Shown: positions 50,444-63,089, numbered from the stretch's first letter. The stretch is DNA of 64,000 bases from Pocillopora verrucosa (GCF_036669915.1 NC_089313.1:1943085-2007084); one strand, 5' to 3'. Translations and numbers: made by a program. The notes: a model not told the origin generated them from the letters alone.

Positions 50444-51834
50444 ATGTGGAAGATTATAGTTCTACTGGTGCTTTTAGTAACTATTACCGCGGCGAAGCTT
50501 CTTGATGATGGAAAACCGGTTAGTATCTTGAAAATGGCTATCGCATGTCATCATCAATGCATGCAAGACCGAAGCCTGCTTCCCAAACTCGTGATGAGGA
50601 TTATGCACGTGCGATAGGCATAGAGCAAGTCTGTGAAGGAGATCAGCGGCAATCTCGTTCCCAGAATCCTCGTTGAGATTCGTAATTGCTTAGGTCTTCT
50701 CATGCGCCAAAGTTGCGTTCTATCCATCATCTTTCAAGCTATAAAACTTAGGCTAAAGACGAGCCAAGAGATTCGTCAGACAAAAAAACATATATGAAAG
50801 AAATATATATTGATTGCTATCAGGTTGGTCTGCCAATTTTGCAGTTTATTTACGCTCAAGAGACATAATGAATTGATGTCCGATATTACTATTTTTCAGT
50901 GCTTGGGTAAATCTTGTTGGTTGGACAGCGAATGCCCGCAGTGTTCTGAAACTAAACAGGTCATTTGCCATTATGGAACTAACACGTGTAGGGAGATAGA
51001 GTTTTGGGATAAAATCATCAGAAGAAAACCGGTGAGTTGACCCTTACTCGTAAAATCCACCGTTAAGTAGAACAAAGAAGAGAACCGTTTAGGCCTTGGT
51101 AAGGTTAATTTAGATTACTTTAAAATTGAGGCTTCTGTTGAACGGTGCCATGTAGATACATTACTGTTCAAAGTTTTTTAACTTGTTTTTTATTCGGGGG
51201 CACAGTGGAAGACCTTGAGATATGTCGATAACGCTAAAGAATTTTAGAGATAATCTCTCGAAAGGAAGTGTTTTCGCCGAGAAGACCGCAGGAAGGCTGC
51301 GATAAAAGCGACTTTCGCAATAGAGAAGGAAATTTACACTGCAAGCGCCTGTGAAACACTCTTCCTTGTCTAGTTATAAAAAAAAAGAGAAAGAAACTAA
51401 CACCAGAGAAAGAAAAAAAAGACCGAAATTCTGTTCAATGGCACCTCCTGTCTGCCCCGTTATTTTATCATGTTGGCACGTGGCACCGAGTATTGACTTT
51501 ACAGGCTACACTTTGAAACATCTCAAATTTAGTTGTGACAGCACTTTTTAAGTTCCATCGTTGTATTTATCACCGCGTGGGCTTTTTCGATGGGTAGGAG
51601 AGGTGGGGGGTTGCAATGGAGAGGAATGAACATGGATTTACATTAATCCAGCACTTCGCTTTTTATCCTCTAGGCTTATCAGTGTTCATCTTTTTTTTCT
51701 ATCAGTGCCACCGATATTTCAAGAGTGCATGTAGAGTTACAGCTGACTGCCATTGTGATGGAAAACTGATCTGCGAGGATAACGAATGTGTTGTAAACAG
51801 GACGAATGAAGACATTAGAGCACGAAGACATTGA
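50444..51834 (+). CDS. Secreted peptide with two six-cysteine modules, 3 exons, 111 aa
   Basis: Exons 50444-50518, 50900-51031 and 51706-51834, all phase 0 with GT-AG junctions and TGA stop. AATAAA follows at 51961. Exon 1 is a signal peptide (MWKIIVLLVLLVTITAA) plus a short linker. Exons 2 and 3 each begin exactly with a Cys codon and each encode six cysteines. Module 1 (residues 26-55) has C-x4-C-x5-C-x2-C-x7-C-x6-C. Module 2 (70-97) has C-x7-C-x5-C-x1-C-x5-C-x4-C. Modules are joined by a basic stretch with RRK, which could be a processing site. The tail has an N-glycosylation sequon and is basic. The spacing is compatible with a cystine-knot-like fold or with Dickkopf/prokineticin-type disulfide modules. 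I cannot assign a family. Venom component, immune effector, developmental ligand and matrix peptide are all possible. Confidence 0.72.
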
Positions 51835-52689
51835 CCAACGCTTTGGTATTAATCACAAGAAGTTAATTTAAAACTTTCCTAAAACTAGTAACAAATGTAT
51901 CGTTATTTAACATAAAATAAGTCGATGTTAATTTCTTCGTAACTCAATAACGAGTTCTCAAATAAAAGAACACAAGTTAGATTCTGACCATATTGATGAC
52001 GTTTCGCGATAAATCGTATAATTCTCGGCCGACACCCAGTCGATTCACGACTGCATACCCAACTTTAATTTTCAACCTTGATGAAGTCATTTACTGGGAT
52101 CCCATCCCCAGAATTTATTTGGCTATATTATAAATTAACCTCAACTTACGTTTTGAATAATATCAGTAACTCGACCACGCTAACTTCTCATTTCGTAAGG
52201 CAAGAGAATACGTAGCTTGTCGCTATTTAGGAATGCCATGATTAAATTGAAAATTATTTTCTTCTGTTCCTCTCTCCCTCTATTTTTGTTGTTTTTCTTT
52301 GTACTTATTTTTCGTCCTAATAGAAAAGCTGTTCTTCCCGTCATTAAGAGATCTCTGTGCTTATCACATGGTTCCGCTCCGTGAGCAAATGAATCAAAAT
52401 TTTTTCGGGAAGGTGCGAGACACTTACCTCTGCTGTTTTCAAGACGCGGGGGGCATTATGACTTTCAATTTCTTCTCGGGCGTAAATAGATTAATTCTAA
52501 CAAAATATAGCCACGACTTTTATGGTCCTATAATTGAGCATCTGCGGAAAGGAAATTGGTTTTCCACACACGCGACCTCCCGCTAAGCGCTAATACTCAC
52601 TTCCTCTTAAAACCTAATTTTGCTACTCAAAGGTTATTTCACGTTAAACGTAATCAGTGCTCTGATGAAAAAAAACTCAAACTTTCAAA
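51835..52689. other. Intergenic, no gene seen
   Basis: Contains the AATAAA at 51961 of the preceding gene. A 95-codon open frame at 52299-52586 has no recognisable features. Confidence 0.4.
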
Positions 52690-53058
52690 ATGTTCTCAAA
52701 ATTTTACTTCCGTTTTGTCAAAATTGTTTTGATTTTACACTGCATTTTATATCACAACATTTGCCAAGTGATAAATCTTCAACGCAGAAAACAAAGTTCT
52801 GCAGGTTACTTCATCCAACATACAAACCGTTACCTTGACGTTCCAGAAATCGACCGTAAAAAAGTCAGAAATACGATCCATTGTTTGCAAGAATGTATGA
52901 AAAATGAACGATGTTTTTCAACAAATTTAGCGGACAATCCTGACAAGAACGGGCGTTTAACTTGCCAACTTTTACCTACGAACAAGTGCAGCGCCTCCTC
53001 TTCTTTCAAGCGGAGAGAGTTCTTTCGCCACTTTAGCTCTGTGGTAAGACAGTGTTAG
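52690..53058 (+). CDS. Secreted PAN/apple-domain protein, first exon or short gene
   Basis: An open frame of 122 codons. Residues 1-26 form a hydrophobic signal peptide (VKIVLILHCILYHNIC region). Residues 62-100 carry the cysteine pattern of the PAN/apple fold as found in cnidarian secreted proteins: C65-x3-C69-x5-C75, then C92, then a QLLPTNKC-type block and FRHFSSV, which resembles the usual end of the domain exon. A good donor (GTG/GTAAGA) at 53043/53044 suggests the exon continues into a further exon, and the TAG at 53056 would then be intronic. In related proteins PAN is followed by EGF or C-type lectin domains. The CTLD-like exon 2 kb downstream is broken, so this may be the intact head of a decaying gene. 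PAN domains bind proteins or carbohydrates. The specific ligand is unknown. Confidence 0.6.
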   Translation: MFSKFYFRFVKIVLILHCILYHNICQVINLQRRKQSSAGYFIQHTNRYLDVPEIDRKKVRNTIHCLQECMKNERCFSTNLADNPDKNGRLTCQLLPTNKCSASSSFKRREFFRHFSSVVRQC

Positions 53059-55023
53059 TTTAAAATAACATTGAGGATCTGATCTTTATAATTACTGTTA
53101 GGTCGACTTTTTACTATTTTATTCAAAATTTAGCATCTCTTCTCTTATTTTTACTTATTATTTTCACATAATCACGATAAACACCTCTCCTAGAGAATTC
53201 TCCCACTCGGTTGGAGGCTGTGATCGCGGTTTGCCAGTACCGGCCTGTGATTAGGAAATGTCACAGTGTGAAACTTTCCTATCAAAGTAAGCGGGTATTT
53301 TGGCGGCCAACGCACTATACTGCCTCCTTACTGCGAAAGATCTTTAAAAGGGTATTAATTAATATCATGATGTGCTAAACTTTTAATGACATGAAATTTT
53401 GAAAACATTGCAGGGGTGAAATAAGCTTAACTTAGCTTTTTCGTCGGGAAATTCCGCATGGGATCAACCTTTATTGGGGGCAGGGGGAATCCACTATCAA
53501 GAAGTTGCACAAAAAACTGATTAAAATGAAAATGATCGCGATTTACAACTCAATTAGGCTTTTAGGGTAACTAGGAATTCCACTAGATTCTGGTTTTTTT
53601 TTCGTATTGTGTTTGGGAAGTCTAATGTCCTTTGTCTAGTTTTGATTTTTTCTTCTCAACCAATGAAGTTTAATTTCATTTTTGGATGCTAAGGCCTCAT
53701 TTAAATCCATATTGTTTTTTATTTTTATTTTAACTTCCTATTATTCCTGACCTAGTCGTGTATTAAATAGGAATACCTAAAATTATTAGTGTTGCTGTTA
53801 TCTGATAAACATTGCAACCAAATTTAGATATTTCAATCGATGGCAAACCGTGACGCATAAAGAGAGCTGCGGAGGAGGAGGAGGAGGAGGAGGAGGAGGA
53901 GGAGGAGGAGGAGGAGGGGAGGCAGTAACGGGGATAACAATTCATTCCCCATCCGGAAGACATGTTGGCTGGGTGAAAATACACGGAAATAAATGAGCCT
54001 ACAAACGAGAGTTTCTAGTTATTTAGATCGCAAACAAAATGCATGACATCATACATACTGACCCATTCCTTTCCACCATGGTACCCATCAGAGTAAACAG
54101 GAAGGAACAAAGTATGATCATAGCAGGTGTCACGAATTTTACGAAAACAAGAAAAGTAAGTGTAAACATCTTTCCGACGGTGTCCAAAAAAACTGTGATT
54201 CAAAGATTGTACAAATGAACGTTTTAGATTTACAGCTGCATTCGCTTTGAGTTCGCATTGTTATGGTTTAATGTTACTGATGAAATCCTCTAATCATAGA
54301 CTACCAAGTGACCAAAGATTATTTGTAACGTAATACGAATTGTCAAATTTACAGGTGACGAATATCCATGATTACTTTATACAACAAAAGTAATTTTCCG
54401 TTCCCGTCTCCTAAGATCAGTAGGATTCTCCAATTGAGATTAACACTGCACGGAAAAGAAAATCGATAACATGGTACAGATAAACCCATCATGGATAAGA
54501 TGTATTTCACACTGGGACAAAGTTTAGTTTTCTAATTTACTCTCCAGTATTTGCTGTGACTGATGTAATCATCATCAGTATCAAACCCGAACAAGGTTAC
54601 TTCAACATAACTGTCGGCTGACATTTATTAGGAGGTCACCTTGACAGCTCAAGTTAATCGTTTTTTTAATTACCTTCAGGCTATCCCATACAACACAGAA
54701 CCATTTACAATACTTGCGCTCAGCGGTATTGGTACTACCACCATACAACTGCTTGTGATAAGACAAAAGTGACGAAAAGTGTCCAGTTAATACCGCAGCA
54801 GTGGCAAGCCTTGACAAACATCACCCTCTGTTTGCTTTAAGTGTTTATACCTCATCAATAACCCCTCCGTATCTGAGCCCCCTCAGAACGTAACAGGGTC
54901 ATGAATTTCAAAAAAACGATTGTGGCCACTTTTAAAAACTATGGGATTCGCTCCATATTTTCTTCCTTAATCTGGAGACCTTTTCTTGATCCCCCCAAAA
55001 TTAATTGTTTTACTCTTCGTTAG
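53059..55023. other. Intron or intergenic stretch between PAN and CTLD exons
   Basis: Contains the GGA microsatellite at 53871-53917. On the minus strand, short open frames at 54015-54203 and 54602-54817 have a partly protein-like composition (for example YSDGYHGGKEW) but no family I recognise and no clear exon linkage. Confidence 0.35.
53871..53917 (+). repeat. (GGA)n microsatellite
   Basis: About 15 uninterrupted GGA units. It is poly-Ser coding in one minus-strand frame, which I regard as incidental. Confidence 0.92.
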
Positions 55024-55432
55024 CTGAGCCTTGTAGCCTAACTGATGGCTGGATGCACTTTTCTGGTTCCTGTTACAAGGTTTTTCCATCAAAGGTGAAG
55101 AGGCAAGCTGCTTACGAACAGTGTTAATCGGTTGGCGCTCACCTAGTCACACTAAAATCTGCTTCTGAACAAGACTTTGTCACTTCTGCTGTGTTATCAT
55201 CTTCAAAGAAAACATGACCTGGACTTCAACGAGATTCGAACAATGTTTCTTTCACCCAGTGGAATGATGGGTCTCCTGTGATCTTTACAGACTGGGAAGA
55301 ACGCAAACCAACCGACAAGGACACTGGCTAAAATTGCGTTGTTATGCGCTCAAACCAATGATGGAAAAAAAATGGAAAAATAATTTGTTTGCGAAAAAGG
55401 CACCGAATCGCCCTGATCCTAGGAACATACAG
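55024..55432 (+). pseudogene. Broken C-type-lectin-like domain exon
   Basis: After a plausible acceptor (TTAG at 55020-55023) the frame reads EPCSLTDGWMHFSGSCYKVF, a typical start of a C-type lectin-like domain. A family-like QWNDGSPVIFTDW block and NCVVM follow further on. Three stops interrupt this same frame, TAA at 55125, TGA at 55215 and TAA at 55329. The end of the domain has also shifted frame (a KAPNRPDPRN-type tail is readable in another frame near 55395-55430). C-type lectin domains bind carbohydrate or protein extracellularly. This copy cannot make one without read-through. It may once have followed the PAN exon at 52690, but the phases do not join directly. Confidence 0.7.
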
Positions 55433-56014
55433 AAAGGTTTATTCAGAAGGAACTAATCGAGCATTTTTTCATTATCAAAAGAGAGATGATAGTGGTGTTA
55501 GAGTAGATTTAATGGATAACGAAATTGAAGCACATTCAATGTAAATTAAATTCTTAAAGGAAAACATTTAGGTGCCTTCTAGGAGGCAGATAGACCTTAT
55601 ACACAAGACTAGGTAATTTAAGGGTGACATGGATGTGACAGGGCATAGACTACTTAAAAGCCAACTGCTGTGTTGCTTTCATTAAATCACCTCACAAGCT
55701 TTTCAAGACAGCGTCATTTCGGCACCGTTTCTTGACTGACTCCCGCAATAACTAACATTACTTTAGTGAGTTATTACTATTGAATTAACTAACAGATTTG
55801 CCATCTCTTTTAGCAAATAGCGTTAGTTCGGAGTAACAACGAACAGACTTGCTCAATTTTAACAACCTCCCAGGATGGAAGGGAAAAGAGGGAGTGGATA
55901 AGGGAGGGGGAGCGCTGAAAAGTCAATCGTGACTGGTTCGTGTAAGAAAGCTATGCATACTTTGGTCGAGGTCGTAACAGTAGCTTTCATCTGAAACTTG
56001 TCATCGCGTAATAA
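55433..56014. other. Intergenic, no gene seen
   Basis: Space between the lectin remnant and the TBCE stop. AATAAA-type signals for TBCE are not clear-cut (a plus-strand TTTATT occurs at 55438). Nothing else is recognised. Confidence 0.4.
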
Positions 56015-59000
56015 TCACCACCGAAGATAGATAGTGTCTCCACTTTGCACAGAATAAAACGTAAGTTGTCGGAGGTCATCATCTAAATCCACCTCCCGAC
56101 CCAGCTGTAAAAAGAAAACAAGCCTTTAGCTCGAAAACGTTGCATTTCAGGTCCCTCTTTAAAAGTCCTATTGGAGACAATACTGTTTTCTACTTACTTT
56201 GCTGTCTACCGAAGACAACTTCTGATCAGAGCTATCCACCTTGAACAATCGATAAAGTAATCCTTTGACTTTTCCGATTGTCATAGTTCCTGAAAAAAGA
56301 CGAAAAAATTTGAACCTGTACGGCTATCAAAAGCTTACTATATTTCTGAAATACTGTGAAAAGCAATAGACTTGGATCAAAATGAATTTGAATGAAATCA
56401 TATCAAAATTAAAGCGACTGCGATTTACGTGCACTCAATAAAATTTTTTCGTAAAAATGTTCATAATGTCCAGTAGAGCTTATTAAAGCTTATTTCATAT
56501 TCGTTCTCCAATATCAAACATTTATCTAGAATTTTGTAACCATAGTTGATACATTGGCCAAAGTGAAAACAACAAATGTGTTTATGAAAGATGTCTTGTC
56601 TCTGGAATACTTGCAGCGGAGTCGTACATTGAAATAGCCTCATACCAGGTAATTTCTTTGTGACAGACTTTTTATCAGGGGCATCAGGGCATGTAATTGT
56701 CACAGCTTTACAAAAATTGTGTTAAGAAATTCAACCTTATGAAACTGGACCAAAGCACCTCTGAAATTTAAACCTCTAGCTTATAAATGAGGATTAATGC
56801 TTTTTCTAGCCCAAAAAATTACGAGGACTTTCCTTAACTTTTTCGGAACTTTCTCGATGTTATCTAAGACCCGAAATTAAAGTTGAGAGATTGGTTCCAA
56901 ATAACGTGAAAACGATCATGCTCTGATGGCATTTTTTCACTTGCTCTTCACAGAAAAAATATCTTTCTATCTCCATAACTTTCTAGGTTAGTGGCCTAGA
57001 GGATATTTTGATTATACAAAATTCCACGACTTTCTTAGTTTCCTGACCTGTGCCAACCCTATTCTCTAGGCAATGAGCCTAGAGGATATTTTGATAATAC
57101 AAAATTCCACGACTTTATTAGTTTCCTAACCGAGGCCAACCCTAAAGATAGGGATGTTAAGGATACAAATTAAAGAGTCTTTCAGAGTCTTTGACGAGGA
57201 ATGGTTTCTTTCAGCTTCAGAAGGAACACCGTGAACTGAAATACAAAGAAAAAAAATTTAAACATTGGAACCGAAAAAATTAACCTCAGAGAGTATCAAA
57301 AGTGAAAATTCCAAGATATTCCAGAAATCTTACTGTCGCTTTGCTCAGGTTAAACTTCGCAAATCTGGAAGTTTCATTTCCTAACTGCAAGCAAGAATGA
57401 TCGCAACAACCACTTTTATCTAGAAACCTGGATAATTTTAAAGAATTGTGCATAATAAACAAACCTTTAACGAGTTCTTCATATCTAGGGTGAGCTTCGA
57501 TAAATTCAGGTTTTAGCACACTTTTCTCTCCTTTCCCAGGCATTCCACCGGCGTTAACCCATGAAGTAGCGTATTTCTTCAAATACGCTCGCTCTGCTAT
57601 TTCTCTTTCTTTAGAATTCACCTAAAATACGATTTAAAAAAAAAGCAGCACTTTGAAAACAACACATTAAACGGTAACGATATAGCAAAAGATACAGATT
57701 GAACAGTTTGAAAAATGATAACGCTTCTTGACGCGCTTGCCACAAGTCGGAACCAATCACAACGTAAGCACTCTTTATTTAGCCAATGAAGGGCAAGCTC
57801 ACACGAAAATTTTCCCGCTTCTGCACTAGTGACACCAGCGACCAATCCTGCGACCAACCGCAACCGTAATTACCTTAACATTTCAAGAATTCTATAAATT
57901 TTATAAAACAAAAACAGAAACAACAGAATAACCAACGCAAATTGTTACGTTCATTTTTGTGTGAATTTCCTTAAGAAAGACTTTTCTTAATAAAGAGATG
58001 CTCTTAAAACTGGGTTTTCTAGCCTATTAAAATGGCTGATGTTGAATAATTTAAGAACCGAAACTGAAATTTCGGAGGAACTAACCGGGCTTCCATTGAG
58101 GGATGTTAGCGAAGGAACACGTGCCAGCAGTTCTTGACGACTTTCGAACGTGGTTTCATCTGAGAAAGAAAAACGATTTTTAACTTGTTGCTCGAAACAA
58201 TTTTCAAAAATGTAGCAAATGCAGCCATCTGTAATTCGTACCTTGAAAGAGAGGATTCCCTTTGAAGCGTAAACCATTCAATGAAGGAAGGTGATTCAAC
58301 TCGTTGATACTTTGTAGCTTAAATTGGACAGAGAAAAGAAGCATTTGAGAACTGGCAAATATTTTACTTTACTAGTCCCATCAACCAAACATTTCTGTCT
58401 GTAAATAGCCAGGCAAACACAATGGAAAGTAGCATTGCTGCAGGTGAAGTATGCTCCCCAAACCATGATAGTGTATGTGAAATCACGACACTGGCTGCGA
58501 TTTGAGATTCCAGAGATTGACTTAACCCTTGAAAACTTTTGTTCAAATGCGTCAAAAACTCGATAGAGCCAAAGGAAACACAACTAACCTCAGTTATTAT
58601 GTTGTTGCTTAAGGAGAGAGATTCTAATGAAGAGAAGAGAGGAACACCATCTGTCCTGTCTAAAGGAACAATGAAACAAATTTACACATACTGTTAAATT
58701 TATGGTGAAAACCACAAAATACAACAATACTTCCATGTACTTGATGTACTAACCTTGGACCTTGTTTCCCAATTCAACACTCTTTATGCCATTGTCATTT
58801 AAAATAAGACATTTCAGTCTGAAAAAAAAAAAGAATTTTGAACAGATAATTAACAATGGAGAAACTTAGGGTTTTGTATTAAACCAGTATGTAGACATGA
58901 TGATGGGAAAACACAGATCATTATAAATGGCTTAATGGAAAACATAACATATCTACCACTAGAGGGGAAACGTTTTCAAGTGTGTGCCTTGGATAATATT

Positions 59001-62000
59001 TGTGATTATTACCTTGGTAAATGCCCTAGTCTCAAAATCGTTTTCCAATCTGATAGCCTGTTTCCCTCTAGGTTGAGAAGTTCTATATTCTGGAGTGCTT
59101 GCAGCTGAGTAAGTTGACCATCTTTTTCCCTGCAAAATTTTTTTTGTCCATTGAATGTCCAGTGTCATTCATCTACCAGCATGAATACATAATCTGATAT
59201 TCCATGATATCGTTTGTCAGATGAATGCCACAAGTCTTGAAAAAGTGAAAACTGAGGGGTCATTTTAGCCAAGATGTCATTGGCTGTAAAACTCAAGTTG
59301 CATTCAACAATAGTGATTGCTCTGCTTTGATGCCTAGGATGAACAAGGGGAACAGATGACAACAAACACTAGAAACAGTAGTGAAAAAGAACAAGTATAC
59401 AGTAGCGTCTTCAGGCCACAATACTTTCTCACATTTCAGGTTTCGAGAACAGGAAAGAAAACCAAAGGGCTGATGTCAATCTGAGATCCAGTGTTCTACC
59501 ATCACAAAACCTTGGTCCACCATACAAGGAAAAGACATTTTAAAAACTCTACAATTTACCTCAGATTGTTCAAGCAGTTGTGACAAGCATGAAGCTCTTT
59601 AAGTGAGGGCATCATGCTTACAATAACTTCTACCTACAATCGACAAGAAAATGATAAAACAAACATCAAAATCATATGTAACTAAATTTTAGAACACTAT
59701 GCAAAATAACTAGAATGAGGCAAAGCCACAGCAATTGCAAAAATGTTTTTAAGATAGGGTTCCTTGTCAAAGTTTATGTTTCTCCTCAACTTAACTGAAA
59801 ACTTATAATTTCTAAAACATGCAGTTGAGGAAAAAAAACTTAAATCAACAGTACATGTAACACTACATTTTAAAATTGCATTTATTTATAAATTTTTATT
59901 TCCACATAACTACAGCTTTTATCTCTGTTTGCAGTATGTTCACAGGTTACAAATATCCCTTGGCCAGACTACATTGAGCAGTTTACAATTCCCCCCAAAA
60001 AACTTTCATAGGCACTTGAAGATATTCAATGTTTCCTTCACCTCATTCCATTGAAGCCTCATTCTGTTGAGAAACATGACTGATACTGTGCTAAATGATG
60101 GCATCAGCTGTTCAGGGTTTTGAGGTAATTTTAGAAAATTTTCACTGGATAATGAAAAAAAAAAAAACAAAAAAATGTTAACCAACACAAAAATGGTCAA
60201 ATTGCTTGGGCAATTATCTTATGTTTTCAAAAGTAGTTGACATGCACCTAAACTCATTCAGACATTATAAAAATGGAAGCATCTTCAAGCAAAATAACTT
60301 ACTTAAGATGAATTGTCTGTAGTTGGTGTAAATTTTTTGTTATTAAAGCAACATCACTCCATGACGATATAAGAGTACCAGACAGGTCAAACTCGGATAC
60401 GACTAAATCAAGTTAAGAAGAAATTAAGATGGCCTTCTATTGTACTTGAGTGAAAAAATATATATACATGATAAATACCATCACTTCTAAAAAGGGGACA
60501 GTTGGCTTTAAGAGGCTTTAAAGTCAGAGACTTAATAGAAATAACATTTCAAAATTCAGGAAGGAGCAATCTTCATTTCTTCCAATTAGCTAACTGTAGA
60601 TAAGCTTACTTGGGTAAGCTTATCATTCCTACCTCATGAAAAAGAGCAGAGATCCTCCCACAAACATCACAGACTAAGAGGAATTACTATGTCACAATAA
60701 TTACATTAATTTTGCACAGAAAAAAATTATATATTTGTATTGTTTTCTTATATTTTGCTAGTGTTTCCAGTTACAGCTACTAATTTAAATTCAGGATACG
60801 TGGTGCTATTGTGTAAAATTCACTCTCTTTATCTGGTCCACCAACTTCCATTCCTCGTAGACTAACCACCGTTAGTTCCTTGTAGTTGCTGAAGATTTAA
60901 TCCCAGTATCATGACATCAATAAATCATTTGTAATCATGGAGGATCAATATGCTGGTTAATTATTAACAAATGCTACAGAAGAAGAACTGGTTTTGTATA
61001 CTTTGGATGTTTTGACTTGAAAAAGATGAAGTAAAATTGGTTAAGAGAAATAAATTGCAGTTCAGAAGCATATTATGGGGCATTTTTTTCTGTTAGAAAT
61101 CGGGAGTAAATACTCTTTTCCACAAAGAAGACTCCATCACATTGCATGACTTATAAAAGGGCTTTAATTCACAATTCTTTCCTTAATCTATGATTCAGAT
61201 TGGTTTCAAAGGGACCTGAAAGTGGTTATTCAAGCAAGCTCTTCCTCTCTGTATTGTTCCCACAAAAATCATTTTCCATCACTTCCCCATTCATTTCTTG
61301 ACTTTCACACAAACTCTGTAACTTTCCAGGCCTAGAAAATGATACAATTGTTAATTTTCCACAACTCACACAGAGCCTGTCTTCTACAAATAACAATGAG
61401 TACCTTTGTTTTTCCTGAATAGAATCTGCGCCAACCATCTCTACAGGCTTTTTCTTGTTCTTACCGCTTATGACATACATGTCCTCTGGGTTGATTCCAT
61501 CCCCACCCAGCCCATACTGTTCCTTTAGAGCATCTATGATGCTGATACCAAAGTCTACTTTCTTTGGTCTGACAAAGGAGCCACTCTTTGGATGCCTGTA
61601 ATCATATGTTGAGAGAAAAGACTGATCACCACAGGGGAAGAGAAGAGGACCCACAAGAAAGAACAGTTCCAATAGCAAATCGGCCTGTTCAGTCACAAAT
61701 AGAGCTACTCCAATAGAGCAGACAACTAGTATTCTCTTCCATGGTCATCAGACTGATGGAGGGCAACAAAATCATTAGGCTACAGACACTTTAAAATTAA
61801 ACATTCATAACTAATTGACTAAGTCAATCAGTCAAGCCTCGAATTAAATTCTGTCTTCTTTAATTAGGGCTACATATTCACAAACTGTAATGACCAAGAG
61901 TATTGCTACACTCCCTAGAGATCAAGCTGAACTATTGCAGGCCAATCACTCTGTCATGAGGAGATGCAGTAGCCTTGTGCTTAATGATCTAGAGTGAATG

Positions 62001-62894
62001 TCAAATATTACCTGCATTCAAAATATTTCACCCCTTCATGTGTTCCATCATGTTTGCCTCTATCCGGATCATCCCATTCAATACCATACCACTCACCTAA
62101 AAAATATAATGAATTCCATGTTTTGATTATTTTTCATGAAGGAGTCTTTCTTTAGGATAACTTAGTAAGTTTTTCTATACACTGTGATGACTTTGCCTGA
62201 AACACATGTAACATTTTCTTCCAACTATGAGACCAGTTCAAAACCAAGGAATCAGAGTTGGCATCAATTTTTCACCTCTCATAGACAAAGCAGCCAGTCT
62301 GCACTGTACCATAGAGTAAGCAAAAGTTTTTATCCCAAACCCTCATTGCCCTTTAAGTACAATTTGCCTTCTAGATGGCGGACCACCACAAATTTCACCC
62401 TTCTCTGCTGGCTAGCAACCTGATCAGGACTCTTCTAAACAAATTTGGATCAATGTCAGTATCCGAGTAACTCAGTGCACTTACCCCTTTATTGTGTTTT
62501 GATACTTCTTATATATGTACGCTGGTAAAAGTTTTTTTCTTACTTTAGCTATTCCTTAAATTCATTTATTGTAGAAACATGTAATGAATATCTGGGATCA
62601 AAAGTATATGTTTGTCATTTCGTCACTAAATTTCTGCGTGTTTAACATACATGAATACGTAAATCAATTCAAACATTCAACAAGCACTGAAAATACGCTA
62701 TCGTAATTTTCGGTATCTCTATGACAGGTATCAATGGATTTGAGCGCACATAGGCATTCTTTTATCTCATTGTTGATCGAATTGAACAAATAATCTGCCC
62801 ACTTACCTGAGGTAGGAGGAACTTCCCCGACATATTTTATTACTCCGCGAAATCCCTCGCAGATCACTCTTTTACCTATAACTTCATCTGCCAT
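56015..62894 (-). CDS. TBCE: Tubulin-folding cofactor E, 17 exons, 533 aa
   Basis: TBCE binds alpha-tubulin and, with cofactors A, C and D, assembles the tubulin heterodimer in the cytosol. Exons: 62807-62894, 62012-62096, 61404-61595, 60800-60888, 60303-60402, 60042-60144, 59560-59633, 59013-59129, 58754-58818, 58589-58659, 58242-58317, 58086-58159, 57465-57621, 57167-57235, 56646-56705, 56198-56289, 56015-56104. All are GT-AG and phases close to TGA. Residues 1-75 are a CAP-Gly domain ([10 protein letters not shown], then GKHDG at 43-47, and [13 protein letters not shown]). Residues about 120-378 are leucine-rich repeats such as [17 protein letters not shown]. The segment [10 protein letters not shown] precedes a C-terminal ubiquitin-like domain ([16 protein letters not shown]) ending in LRW, as in human TBCE (527 aa). 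It is head to head with SELENOH. Confidence 0.95.
56805..57147. repeat. Relative of the hAT-like element with internal 80 bp duplication
   Basis: Shares the phrase AAAATTCCACGACTTTC...GACCTGTGCCAACCCT with the right end of the element at 3648-3929. Its last part is duplicated: 56981-57060 and 57062-57142 both read CTAGAGGATATTTTGAT(T/A)A and onward. It lies in TBCE intron 14. Confidence 0.65.
62452..62495 (+). repeat. Single arm of the foldback element
   Basis: Resembles the left arm of the hairpin at 1153-1270, with several substitutions. It lies in intron 1 of TBCE. Confidence 0.55.
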
Positions 62895-63089
62895 ATTGTT
62901 TACACCAAATGTTCTGGACAGCGGCTTTACAAAGGAATTTTAATAGAACACAGGTACTAATTGGTTTAGACATCCACATAAGAAAGTGACCAATAGGAAG
63001 GATTGTTTTGTCGTAATGATCTAATTTTTCGCGCCAATTTTCCTTGCTTTACGCTGTGTTCATCGACTCGGGAGTAGTAGTTATGCAAC
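62895..63089. promoter_or_regulatory. Shared upstream region between TBCE and SELENOH
   Basis: Only 195 bp lie between divergent ATGs, the tightest pair in the window. Bidirectional promoter activity is inferred from spacing. Confidence 0.5.

Noticed and set aside
53763..53984. Minus-strand frame with a poly-serine run
   Set aside because: The serine run is just the GGA microsatellite, with no supporting features.
59165..59365. 66-codon minus-strand frame between two TBCE LRR exons
   Set aside because: Exons 59560-59633 and 59013-59129 join in phase without it, and its sequence does not fit the LRR register or offer a suitable donor.
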